NCBI GenBank assembly: GCA_965196605.1
Contig: CBDAKK010000008.1
Coordinates: forward strand, 434,001 to 498,000
Reading direction: 5' to 3'
Length of the DNA: 64,000 nucleotides
Source of the DNA: CBDAKK01 sp965196605
Lineage (GTDB): Bacteria; Spirochaetota; Spirochaetia; WTKD01; G963693115
A program made the position numbers and the translations under genes. Under the pieces are notes generated by a model. That model saw nothing but the letters and a program-made list of their open reading frames with translations, did not search any database and was not told where the DNA came from. Positions 56,145 to 64,000 of this stretch are shown in pieces (the stretch's first letter is position 1; every line of letters starts with the position of its first letter).

Positions 56145-57417
56145 ACTTAGCAAGCTCAGCTTCCAGCAGTGTCGTTCCTTGTGTGAACATATGGCACATA
56201 ATATTGAATTTCTCTTGTCTGTTTTTGACTCCTTAAGGCTGGGCATTATTGTTGTCGACCTTGAGGGCAAGGTGCGTATGAGCAACAAAATAGCGCAGGT
56301 GATGAGCGGGCGTGCCATACTTCCTCATAATTATGTGTGGCAGATTTTTCGTGAAAGTGTTCTTGCGCGCGACATACAGTACGCAATAGAACATGATGAG
56401 GACTTTGACTTTAGGGAGTATACTCTTATGGCTTATGGGCACGCTGATGCCGCGCACGCTGTGGATGGCGCGTATGCTATGGCTATGAAAACAGTACGCT
56501 GCGCCTTGTTGCCGCTTGTGGAGCAAAAGTCTGAGCGCGTGCTTGTCAATGCTGAAGTCTATGATGAGCATGATAAGGATTCGTTTGCTCCGCTGAGTGT
56601 TAAGAGAAGTCCTATTACGCAAAATGTGGTGACGGGCTCTATTGTGTGCTTGGAGGACGTGAGCGCCGAGCGAGAGGTGGAGCAAAAAGCCTATAGGGAT
56701 AAATCCTTTATGTCTATGAAGCATATCACCGCGGGCATTGCTCACGAAATAAAAAACCCCTTGAGTGCTATAAGCTTGCATTTAGCGCTGTTGCGTAGAA
56801 AAATACAGAATGCGGAAAAAACCTTGAAAAGCGAAAAAGGGAAAACGAGCGTTCTTAAGTATCTTGACATTATTGAAGATGAAATACAGACGATGGATAA
56901 AATTGTCAGCGTGTTTCTCAATGACTTTAAAATTCAAAGTTCAGAATTAGAGCCTAAGGATATGGGGCAATTGCTTTCTGATGTATTGAAGTTTGTTGCA
57001 CTAGATTTAAAGCAGCGTGGGGTGAAGGTGGTGAAGAAGCTTCAAAATGCCGTGCTTATGGTGTTTATATCTACGCCTGCAATGACGCATGTACTTTTGA
57101 ATCTTATAAAAAATGCCATGGAGGCCATGGACTCTGGGGGTGAGTTGCGCATAGCCATGGATTATAGTGATGGCAAAGTACATGTTGTTATTTCCGACAC
57201 GGGGGCTGGAGTTTCGGCAGAATTGCACAAGCATATTTTTGACCCCTATTTCACGACTAAGAGCACGGGTAGCGGCATAGGGCTTACCATAGCCTATAAG
57301 TTGGTGCGCCTGCATGGAGGTAATCTTGAACTCAATACGTCCTATACTCAGGGTGCTTCATTTGTTGTCAGTCTCCCCGCCTATGCGGATGAGCAGCGCT
57401 TGCTTTCTAATGAGTGA
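56086..57417 (+). CDS. Cytosolic sensor histidine kinase (NtrB/AtoS-like)
   Basis: The ~443-residue protein has no membrane helix. A PAS-like domain (~40-190, 'FDSLRLGIIVVDLEGKVRMSNKIAQVMSG' in parts) is followed by the dimerisation/phosphorylation helix with 'AGIAHEIKNPLSAISLHLA'. The ATPase domain has N box 'NLIKNAMEAMDSGG', G1 'VISDTGAGVS' and G2 'GSGIGLTIAYKLV'. It should phosphorylate the sigma-54 regulator encoded 51 bp downstream. The start lies inside holB; ATGs at 56086, 56095 and 56113 are all possible. The input signal is unknown. Confidence 0.9.
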   Translation: MLNMQNFMHMKKFLHTARHKLSKLSFQQCRSLCEHMAHNIEFLLSVFDSLRLGIIVVDLEGKVRMSNKIAQVMSGRAILPHNYVWQIFRESVLARDIQYAIEHDEDFDFREYTLMAYGHADAAHAVDGAYAMAMKTVRCALLPLVEQKSERVLVNAEVYDEHDKDSFAPLSVKRSPITQNVVTGSIVCLEDVSAEREVEQKAYRDKSFMSMKHITAGIAHEIKNPLSAISLHLALLRRKIQNAEKTLKSEKGKTSVLKYLDIIEDEIQTMDKIVSVFLNDFKIQSSELEPKDMGQLLSDVLKFVALDLKQRGVKVVKKLQNAVLMVFISTPAMTHVLLNLIKNAMEAMDSGGELRIAMDYSDGKVHVVISDTGAGVSAELHKHIFDPYFTTKSTGSGIGLTIAYKLVRLHGGNLELNTSYTQGASFVVSLPAYADEQRLLSNE

Positions 57418-57468
57418 TATAATTATACTAGGGCGTGCTTATTTATAAGGCGTCATTGCAGTTATATC

Positions 57469-58836
57469 ATGGTTTTTAAATTATTAGTTGTAGATGATGA
57501 GCCAAATATTCGCAAGGGATTGAGCGAGTTTTTGGAAGAGGAAGGCTATTTAGTTTTTGAGGCGGAGAATGGCAAACACGCGTGGGATATTCTGCAAGAT
57601 GAAGAAATAGATCTCATAATAAGTGACCTTCGTATGGCGCCAGTGAGCGGAGAGCAGCTTTTGCAACGCGTGGTTGCCAAATACCCCACGGTGTCTGTTA
57701 TTATTTTGACTGGACATGGGACTGTTGATAGCGCTGTGCAGGCCATGCACAAAGGCGCGTATGATTTTATAGTGAAGCCTGTCGATTTGCATAGACTGCT
57801 CTTGTTAATACGCAGAGCCTTGCGCTCGCGTGAACTGGTAGTTCGTAATAGAGAAATGCAGGATGAGCTGGAGAAGCATCTTTCAAGCAAAAAGTTTTTT
57901 AGTAAAAGTAAGTCCATGCAAAAAATACAGGAGTCTATACAGAGCGTGGCTCCCACTAATGCTTCGTTGCTTATTACGGGGGAGAGCGGTGTTGGGAAAG
58001 AGGTGTTAAGCGACATCATACATAATGCTTCGTATCGTAAAGACAAGCCCTTTATAAAGGTTCACTGTGCAGCGCTTTCAGAGCCACTTTTGGAAAGCGA
58101 ACTATTTGGGCATGAGAAGGGCGCGTTTACCGGAGCCATAGCGCAAAAGAAGGGGCGCTTTGAACTTGCGGATGGTGGAACCATATTCTTGGATGAAATA
58201 GGCGAAATAAATGCGAGTACGCAGGTGAAGTTGCTGAGGGTGATGCAAGAACAGACCTTTGAGCGCGTAGGGGGAGAGAAAACCGTTAAGGTGGATGTTC
58301 GGTATATTTTTGCGACAAACAAAAATTTGCGCGAAGAGGTGGAGAAGGGGAATTTTCGAGAAGACCTTTTTTATCGCTTAAGCGTTGTTAATATTGAAAT
58401 TCCACCCTTGCGTGAGCGACGCGAAGATATTGTATTGTTAGCCCATGGCTTTTTAAAGGAATTTTCAGAACAAAACAAAAAGAATATAATAGCCTTCGAT
58501 AAAAAGGTAATACAGATTTTCACGCAATATAGATGGCCCGGTAATATACGGGAATTGCGAAATTCTATAGAAAGTGCGGTTGTCTTGGCGCAGGGTGATG
58601 TAATAACGGTGAACGAATTGCCGGAAATTATGAGGGGTGATGAGCAATCTGATTTTGTGCAAGTTGCATTGGGTACTACGCTTAAAGATGTGGAGCGGGA
58701 ATTTATATACGGCACGCTTGGTTTTTGTAAGTGGAACAAAAACAAGGCTGCTGAAGTCTTGGGAATAGGAAGGAAAACGCTTTATAATAAAATTGCTGAA
58801 TATGGTCTTCACCAACATACAGCGCAGAAGAGCTAG
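57469..58836 (+). CDS. NtrC-type sigma-54 response regulator
   Basis: The 455-residue protein has a receiver domain (phospho-acceptor Asp53 in 'LIISDLRM'), an AAA+ domain and a Fis-type helix-turn-helix. The AAA+ domain has Walker A 'GESGVGKE', the sigma-54-contacting 'GAFTGA' loop, Walker B 'GTIFLDEIGE' and 'RWPGNIRELRNSIESAV'. The DNA-binding segment is 'NKNKAAEVLGIGRKTLYNKIAEYG'-like at the end. It activates sigma-54 promoters after phosphorylation by the neighbouring kinase. I found no clear -24/-12 sigma-54 promoter in the window, including before glnA, so its targets are elsewhere or unrecognised. Confidence 0.95.
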   Translation: MVFKLLVVDDEPNIRKGLSEFLEEEGYLVFEAENGKHAWDILQDEEIDLIISDLRMAPVSGEQLLQRVVAKYPTVSVIILTGHGTVDSAVQAMHKGAYDFIVKPVDLHRLLLLIRRALRSRELVVRNREMQDELEKHLSSKKFFSKSKSMQKIQESIQSVAPTNASLLITGESGVGKEVLSDIIHNASYRKDKPFIKVHCAALSEPLLESELFGHEKGAFTGAIAQKKGRFELADGGTIFLDEIGEINASTQVKLLRVMQEQTFERVGGEKTVKVDVRYIFATNKNLREEVEKGNFREDLFYRLSVVNIEIPPLRERREDIVLLAHGFLKEFSEQNKKNIIAFDKKVIQIFTQYRWPGNIRELRNSIESAVVLAQGDVITVNELPEIMRGDEQSDFVQVALGTTLKDVEREFIYGTLGFCKWNKNKAAEVLGIGRKTLYNKIAEYGLHQHTAQKS

Positions 58837-58869
58837 AATTAGGCTCTTCAAATGTAATATAGTAAACGT

Positions 58870-59349
58870 ATGAAAGTAGCAATTATTATGGGAAGTCTTT
58901 CCGATAAGGAAAAAATGTCTGGAGCAGCGCAGTGTCTTGCTGCATTTAAGGTTGAGTTTGTGGGGCGGGTTCTTTCTGCGCACCGAGTGCCTGAGGCTTT
59001 GGAGGAGTACCTTGACGAGCTTGAACGCGATGGGTGCAAGGTTATTATTGCAGGAGCGGGTTGCGCTGCTCACTTGCCGGGAGTTATAGCATCGAAGGTG
59101 ACGATGCCTGTTATTGGTGTGCCCTTGGATGCGTCTTTGGATGGCATGGATTCCTTGCTTTCAATAGTGCAAATGCCTAAAAATATACCAGTCGCATCTG
59201 TTGCGATAAATAATTCTTTTAATGCAGCGATGCTTGCCGTGCAGATACTAGCGGTTGCTGATGAGAATCTTCAAAATGCATTGAAAGAGTTTCGTGCAAA
59301 TATGAAAAAAGATTTTCTTGCACAGCACAACACGCACATAACGTGGTAA
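58870..59349 (+). CDS. purE: PurE, N5-carboxyaminoimidazole ribonucleotide mutase (class I-like)
   Basis: PurE forms the carboxylated imidazole of the purine pathway. The 159 residues show 'IIMGSLSDKEKMSGAA', 'VLSAHRVPEALEEYL', 'IIAGAGCAAHLPGVIASKVTMPVIGVP' (in parts) and 'DGMDSLLSIVQMP'. These fit class I mutases, which use N5-CAIR from PurK, more than the class II carboxylases reported in Treponema denticola. No purK is in the window. It begins the run purE-purC-purF. Confidence 0.92.
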   Translation: MKVAIIMGSLSDKEKMSGAAQCLAAFKVEFVGRVLSAHRVPEALEEYLDELERDGCKVIIAGAGCAAHLPGVIASKVTMPVIGVPLDASLDGMDSLLSIVQMPKNIPVASVAINNSFNAAMLAVQILAVADENLQNALKEFRANMKKDFLAQHNTHITW

Positions 59350-59379
59350 TGCACGGTAGCACATAAGGTGGAAATATAT

Positions 59380-60096
59380 ATGGAAAAACGAGAACTTTTG
59401 TATGAAGGAAAGGCAAAGAAAATATTTGCTACAGATGAAACTGATAAAGTAATTATTTATTATAAGGATGATGCCACAGCTGACAACGCGCGCAAACACG
59501 GTACCGTGAATCAAAAAGGTGTTATTAATAATGCCATAACGGCGCGGTTATTTGAAAAACTTGAGGAATGTGGTATACGTACGCATTTTATAAAAACCCT
59601 TAATGAGCGAGAGCAGTTGTGTACGAAGGTGGATATTATTCCATTGGAGGTTATTGTGCGCAACATTATAGCGGGTTCTATGGCGCGGCGTTTGGGTATT
59701 GCGGAGGGTACGGAAATATCGAATACGATTTTGGAACTTTCGTATAAAGATGACGACTTGGGTGACCCGCTTATCAACGACCATCATGCCGTTGCAATTA
59801 ATGTAGCAAGTTACGATGATATTGCCTATCTTTATAAACAGAGCGCTGAAATAAATACATTATTACAGGGCGTGTTTGCAGATGAGGGTATTATATTGGT
59901 TGATTTTAAAGTGGAGTACGGTAAGACTCATGCGGGAGAGATTGTATTAGCCGATGAGATAACGCCAGATACGTGCCGCTTGTGGGATGCACAGACGAAA
60001 CAAAAGCTAGATAAGGATAGATTTCGAGAAGACTTGGGCGGAGTAGAAGAAGCGTACTTAGAGATATTGTCGCGACTTACGAAGAGAACTTTGTAA
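59380..60096 (+). CDS. purC: SAICAR synthetase
   Basis: PurC joins CAIR and aspartate with ATP to give SAICAR. The ~238-residue protein has 'LLYEGKAKKIFAT', 'YKDDATADNARK', 'VIVRNIIAGSMARRLGIAEG' (in parts), 'DPLINDHHAVAINV' and 'ILVDFKVEYGKTHAGEIVLADEITPDTCRLWD' (in parts). An upstream GTG (59368) overlaps the ribosome site; the ATG at 59380 follows AAGGTGG at 8 nt and is chosen. Its stop overlaps the purF start by one base. Confidence 0.96.
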   Translation: MEKRELLYEGKAKKIFATDETDKVIIYYKDDATADNARKHGTVNQKGVINNAITARLFEKLEECGIRTHFIKTLNEREQLCTKVDIIPLEVIVRNIIAGSMARRLGIAEGTEISNTILELSYKDDDLGDPLINDHHAVAINVASYDDIAYLYKQSAEINTLLQGVFADEGIILVDFKVEYGKTHAGEIVLADEITPDTCRLWDAQTKQKLDKDRFREDLGGVEEAYLEILSRLTKRTL

Positions 60097-61541
60097 TGCA
60101 TGGAGGTGATACTCTGCCGTTTATGCGAGATGATATACTTGGTGATAAGCCGCGAGAGGAATGTGGCATATGTGCCGTATTTGCTCCTCATGTGCCAAAT
60201 GTTGGAGAGTTGCTTTTTTTTGGTTTGCAAGCCTTGCAGCATAGGGGGCAGGAGAGTTGCGGCATATCGGTTGTAGATGCATCGACTCATGACAAGCCCC
60301 ACATAAAAACGCACAAGAACATGGGCTTGGTTGCTGATGTGTTTAATTCTGAAGTGCTCTCGAATTTACAAGGCTCCATAGGCATAGGGCATGTTCGCTA
60401 CTCTACCGTTGGAAGTTCAAGTATTTCTGGGGCGCAGCCCTTTTGTGTTGAGACGGATTCTGGGCCGCTTGCCATTGCGCACAATGGTACTATAAGCAAC
60501 GCGGGGGTTTTGCGCGACTTTTTGGAAGATGTGGGCGAAGAGTTTTTTTCGGACACGGACAGCGAGATAATCGTAAGTCTCATACGGAGAAAAGTAAAGC
60601 ACGGGTTTCCAAAGGCGGTGGGGCGAGCTGCATCCATGCTTCAAGGTTCGTACAGCATGGTATTTGCGCTTGGTGATAAGATTATGGGCATCAAAGACCC
60701 TTATGGCATACGGCCGCTGTGCGTGGGGTTGCTTGCAAATAACGCATATGTTTTGGCATCTGAAAGTTGTGCCCTTGATGCTATGGGAGCTCGCTATATT
60801 CGAGAAGTTGAGGGTGGAGAGATAGTTATTATAGACAAGGATGGATTGCATGCGCATAATTTTACTGAGCGCAGTCAGCAATTTCCTTGCGCCTTTGAGC
60901 AAATATATTTTGCAAGACCCGATAGTATTTTGAGTAATACCACCGTATACCACACTCGCGAAGCCATGGGGCGTCTTTTGTATGAGCAAAGTCCTGTAGA
61001 GGCCGATGCTGTAGTTGCGGTTCCCGACTCTGGAGTGCCTTCTGCCGTTGGTTTTGGTGAAGCCTCTGGCATACCGCTTGGAATAGGGCTTGTCAAAAAC
61101 AAGTATGTTTCGCGTTCCTTCATCAACCCTACGCAAGAGATGCGAGAGAAGGCCGTGCGTGCAAAATTTAATGTTGTAGCAGATGTTGTATGTGGTAAGC
61201 GTGTGGTTCTTGTCGATGATTCATTGGTGCGCGGAACTACCAGCAGAATTATTATACAGATGATTCGAGATGCGGGAGCAAGGGAAGTCCACTTCCGATT
61301 AGCGTCTCCACCAGTGAGGTACTTATGCCACTTTGGAATAGACATTTCCAAGCGCAAGGAGCTTGCTGCAAATAATCAGAGTATAGAAAAGCTTGGCACA
61401 AGCATTGGTGCAGACACGCTGGCTTTTCTTTCCATAGAAAATTTGCGCACAATCTTGGCCGTCTCACCACACTGCATGGGTTGTTTCTCAGGGGTGTACC
61501 CAACCTATGCGCCTATGGCGGATGGACAAACGACTTCATAA
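60096..61541 (+). CDS. purF: Amidophosphoribosyltransferase
   Basis: PurF carries out the first committed purine step, putting glutamine-derived ammonia on PRPP. The N-terminal nucleophile amidotransferase starts at Cys23 ('EECGICAVF') after a 22-residue propeptide, so self-cleavage is expected. It has 'GLQALQHRGQESCGI', 'GIGHVRYSTVG' and the PRPP-binding 'KRVVLVDDSLVRGTTSRII'. 'GAREVHFRLASPP' and a cysteine pair near the end ('SPHCMGCFSGVY') suggest an iron-sulphur cluster as in the Bacillus-type enzyme. It is the last gene of purECF. Confidence 0.96.
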   Translation: MHGGDTLPFMRDDILGDKPREECGICAVFAPHVPNVGELLFFGLQALQHRGQESCGISVVDASTHDKPHIKTHKNMGLVADVFNSEVLSNLQGSIGIGHVRYSTVGSSSISGAQPFCVETDSGPLAIAHNGTISNAGVLRDFLEDVGEEFFSDTDSEIIVSLIRRKVKHGFPKAVGRAASMLQGSYSMVFALGDKIMGIKDPYGIRPLCVGLLANNAYVLASESCALDAMGARYIREVEGGEIVIIDKDGLHAHNFTERSQQFPCAFEQIYFARPDSILSNTTVYHTREAMGRLLYEQSPVEADAVVAVPDSGVPSAVGFGEASGIPLGIGLVKNKYVSRSFINPTQEMREKAVRAKFNVVADVVCGKRVVLVDDSLVRGTTSRIIIQMIRDAGAREVHFRLASPPVRYLCHFGIDISKRKELAANNQSIEKLGTSIGADTLAFLSIENLRTILAVSPHCMGCFSGVYPTYAPMADGQTTS

Positions 61542-61718
61542 GTTTCATTTGCTTCTTATAAAAATACCTTCTTCATTACGCTTTATTTTAGTGTAGTTCT
61601 CCAATGAGTGTATTCACCTGTGTGTGTTTTTAGTAAGGCGTCTGATACTGTCTGGCAAATAAAAAATGCTATTATGTGTAATACATTTATCTTGTTTAGG
61701 TACGAAGGGGGAGTATAT

Positions 61719-64000
61719 ATGAAATTATCTATGGTACGCATTGCATTGCTTTTGCTTGTTGTGGTTATTTTTAGTTGTGTTGGCGTGCCTTCACAGGAAC
61801 ATGCGCGTTTTATAAATTTTGCTACAGACAAACAGTACGTTATTGGTAACACAAAAAATGGAACTACCTATTATTTGCGTGCCAACCCTGAGTCTCAAAA
61901 TAAAATAACAGTGGCACTCATTCTTAAAGTGGGGTCGGTTTTAGAAAAAGATACCCAGCTTGGGCTTGCCCACTTTGTAGAACACATGGGCTTTAATGGC
62001 TCGGAAAAGTTTCCGCGCAATGAAATCATTCAAACATTGGAGCGACATGGCGTTCATTTTGGTAAGGACCTAAACGCTAGTACTAGCTTTGATAAGACTG
62101 TGTTTCATATAACGATACCGTCTGAAAAAAAAGAGCTGCTCCCACTCTTGCTCGATATAGCCGAAGAATGGGCGCATAATCTTAGCTATGATCAGGAAGA
62201 AATAGAAAAAGAAAAAGGCGTGGTGCAAGAAGAAATACGAGGGGATTTGCAGCCCTTTGCGCATGCAAGGAAGCAGGCGCTAGAGTTCTTTTTAGATGGT
62301 AGTCGTTATGCCAAGCGTAATCCCGGAGGAACGATGGAGATAATAGGTTCCGCATCGCGACAGGTAATAAAATCATTCTACGACACATGGTATAAACCAA
62401 ACCTTATGGCGCTTGCTGTTATTGGAGATATAGATACACGGAAAGTAGAAAAAGAAGTATTAGAGAGATTTCAATATGAGGATACTTTTGTAGAACGTTC
62501 AGAGTACTCCTTGCCCATGAATACATCTGATGAAGTTGAATTTGCTTCCTTCCCTGTCGATGAAAAAACTGAACTTCCTCTTGGATATATTGGACAGTTC
62601 CGTCCTGCCTATGATAACTACAGGGAAGCTATTATTGATGAGGTAATAAAACTTCTAGTAAATCGTAGATTTCGTACTCTTGTTCAGAAAAGTACAGCAG
62701 TAAATAAAGCGTATATACATACTCTTTTTTTAGGCACGCAGGGCGCGTATTTGAGAAGGCTTATTTTTAGGCCGCATAAAAATAAGTCTTATGCTGCATT
62801 TCAAGAAGTTGTTGCAGAGATTGAAAGATTACGGCAGTTTGGTTTTGATGAAGATGAGTACAAGACTTTGATTAAAGTAGTGATTGAAAATTTGGAAAAT
62901 ACACAAAAATCAAATTATGGGTTTTTGCGCAGCATTGTTCGGAATTTTGTACACAGTGAAATATTAGCAGAGAATAAAAAAATAATTTCAATATTTAAGA
63001 ATTTGCTACAGGACAGATTTATTACTAGGGGTGAGATAAACGCACGGCTTGCACATTTTGGGAAGCAATCGAAGATGCGTATGGCTTTGATATATCCTGT
63101 TGGTGAAACGATACCCGATGCGCAAAAGTTTATAGAATTTTATAAAAATGCTTCGACTCTTCCGCTTACCGCAAGAAAGCCGATAAAAAAAATTAAGACG
63201 CTTCTGAGCGATGACGCTAAAAAACAAATTAAGCGTGGCACTATTGTGGAGCAAAGCTACAACAAGGGTAGTAGCATACATAGGTTTGTATTAGAGAACG
63301 GTGTTACCGTGTATTTCAAGCAACTTAGAACTGCGAAAAAAGACATTGTAATTCTCGGCTCTGCAGAAAACTCCCGACATATGAAATACGGAACAACTAA
63401 GAGTGATGTTCTTACTGCGGAATTTGCTCGTAGATCTTTGCCTTATGTGAAAATGGGAGGCCATGATGAAGAACAAATACGCCAATATCTAAGAGATAAT
63501 TTTATTCGCGTGCGATTTAATTATGGACACAAGCGGAACATTGCAGTTTCTACAATGGCGCATCGCTCAGAATCTGTGTTTGAATTTTTGCATGTTCTTT
63601 TTCGTGACATAGCCTATGATCTTACAAAAACAGAGCTGCTTACACAGGCTGTTGAATCGGCGATACACAAATTATTAGCAAGTGATGGAGCTAATCTAGG
63701 CATTCGTTTTGATGGTGCAATGTTCCCTAGAAATCCTTTTGAGCTAAATATGGACGATTATGCGATTGCACACTTTAATCCAAGAAAAGCATTTGATATC
63801 GTACATGAAGCGTTTGATAATATCGCCGATTACACGTTCTATATTGCTGGTAATGTCAATGTCCATACGGTAAAAAAACTGCTCAGCACATATGTGGCCT
63901 CTGTGCCTAGAAATGTTGAGGAACAAGATACTCGCCTACGCTATGACATTGGTTTTACCAAGAAGGATAAGACCATTCTTGAATATGAACGAGGCAGAGA
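61719..64000 (+). CDS. M16-family zinc metallopeptidase lipoprotein (partial)
   Basis: The frame is open from the ATG at 61719, preceded by a strong GGGGGAG, to the window edge (760 codons, C-terminus missing). The signal 'LLVVVIFSCVGVP' makes it a lipoprotein. The N-terminal M16 domain holds the inverted zinc motif 'LAHFVEHMGFNGS' (HxxEH) and the distal glutamate in 'EKEKGVVQEEIRG'. A second M16 domain starts near residue 525 ('HRFVLENGVTVYFKQL'). It probably degrades peptides in the periplasm or at the surface, like the pitrilysin/PqqL type. It stands after purF with ~175 bp between. Confidence 0.9.
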   Translation, partial: MKLSMVRIALLLLVVVIFSCVGVPSQEHARFINFATDKQYVIGNTKNGTTYYLRANPESQNKITVALILKVGSVLEKDTQLGLAHFVEHMGFNGSEKFPRNEIIQTLERHGVHFGKDLNASTSFDKTVFHITIPSEKKELLPLLLDIAEEWAHNLSYDQEEIEKEKGVVQEEIRGDLQPFAHARKQALEFFLDGSRYAKRNPGGTMEIIGSASRQVIKSFYDTWYKPNLMALAVIGDIDTRKVEKEVLERFQYEDTFVERSEYSLPMNTSDEVEFASFPVDEKTELPLGYIGQFRPAYDNYREAIIDEVIKLLVNRRFRTLVQKSTAVNKAYIHTLFLGTQGAYLRRLIFRPHKNKSYAAFQEVVAEIERLRQFGFDEDEYKTLIKVVIENLENTQKSNYGFLRSIVRNFVHSEILAENKKIISIFKNLLQDRFITRGEINARLAHFGKQSKMRMALIYPVGETIPDAQKFIEFYKNASTLPLTARKPIKKIKTLLSDDAKKQIKRGTIVEQSYNKGSSIHRFVLENGVTVYFKQLRTAKKDIVILGSAENSRHMKYGTTKSDVLTAEFARRSLPYVKMGGHDEEQIRQYLRDNFIRVRFNYGHKRNIAVSTMAHRSESVFEFLHVLFRDIAYDLTKTELLTQAVESAIHKLLASDGANLGIRFDGAMFPRNPFELNMDDYAIAHFNPRKAFDIVHEAFDNIADYTFYIAGNVNVHTVKKLLSTYVASVPRNVEEQDTRLRYDIGFTKKDKTILEYERGR

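Overview
The window looks like part of a spirochaete chromosome, most likely from a Treponema-type organism (inference, moderate confidence). The reasons are: many lipoproteins with spirochaete-style lipoboxes, two membrane class III adenylate cyclases, a BspA-like leucine-rich-repeat lipoprotein, a VWA protein, and a CvpA / pol III delta-prime / sensor kinase / NtrC-type regulator gene run. The window has 23S and 5S rRNA genes but no 16S rRNA, and I recognised no tRNA.

Layout. 0-6 kb: a Kelch lipoprotein, a ferric-reductase-like flavoprotein with a broken small periplasmic gene, and an adenylate cyclase whose N-terminus lies across a poly-A frameshift. 6-16 kb: two proteins of unknown function, glutamine synthetase, a GT2-GT4 double glycosyltransferase, a CBM48-like secreted protein, and a lipid pair (acyl-CoA synthetase, FabZ-like dehydratase). 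15.9-24.4 kb: recO, a small lipoprotein, an ArsR-type regulator/methyltransferase followed by metE, and a PEPCK-like DUF4914 protein followed by a HAD phosphatase. 25.4-32.8 kb: an ankyrin lipoprotein, trpB-trpA, two solute-binding lipoproteins (one frameshifted) and a polyprenyl synthase. 32.8-36.7 kb: a vitamin B6 cluster (pdxS-pdxT, yggS), an unknown secreted protein and a pseudouridine synthase. 36.8-46.3 kb: surface/periplasmic proteins, aminopeptidase P, a second cyclase, a coiled-coil protein with an in-frame TAG, a FkbM methyltransferase and the LRR lipoprotein. 46.8-50.4 kb: 23S-5S rRNA with its own promoter, processing stalk and terminator. 50.4-64 kb: a GmrSD-like protein, azlCD, a pentapeptide-like protein, cvpA-holB-histidine kinase-NtrC regulator, purE-purC-purF, and an M16 peptidase running off the edge.

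Between these genes lie at least five long gene-free blocks (about 0.4-1.4 kb) built from one mosaic repeat family: GTGGGGGC-type hairpins, a 77-bp nested-hairpin core in four near-identical copies, and polypyrimidine/polypurine arms. In three copies the arms form a 17-nt mirror repeat with a 5-nt spacer, plus a Watson-Crick partner arm, and all three arms change together between copies. I consider this the most unusual signal in the window.

Two other themes recur. Many genes lack a Shine-Dalgarno sequence and instead have a -10-like hexamer ending exactly 6-7 nt before the start codon, which suggests leaderless transcripts. Several genes are broken at short homopolymer runs, which means phase variation, decay or sequencing error; the sequence alone cannot tell these apart.
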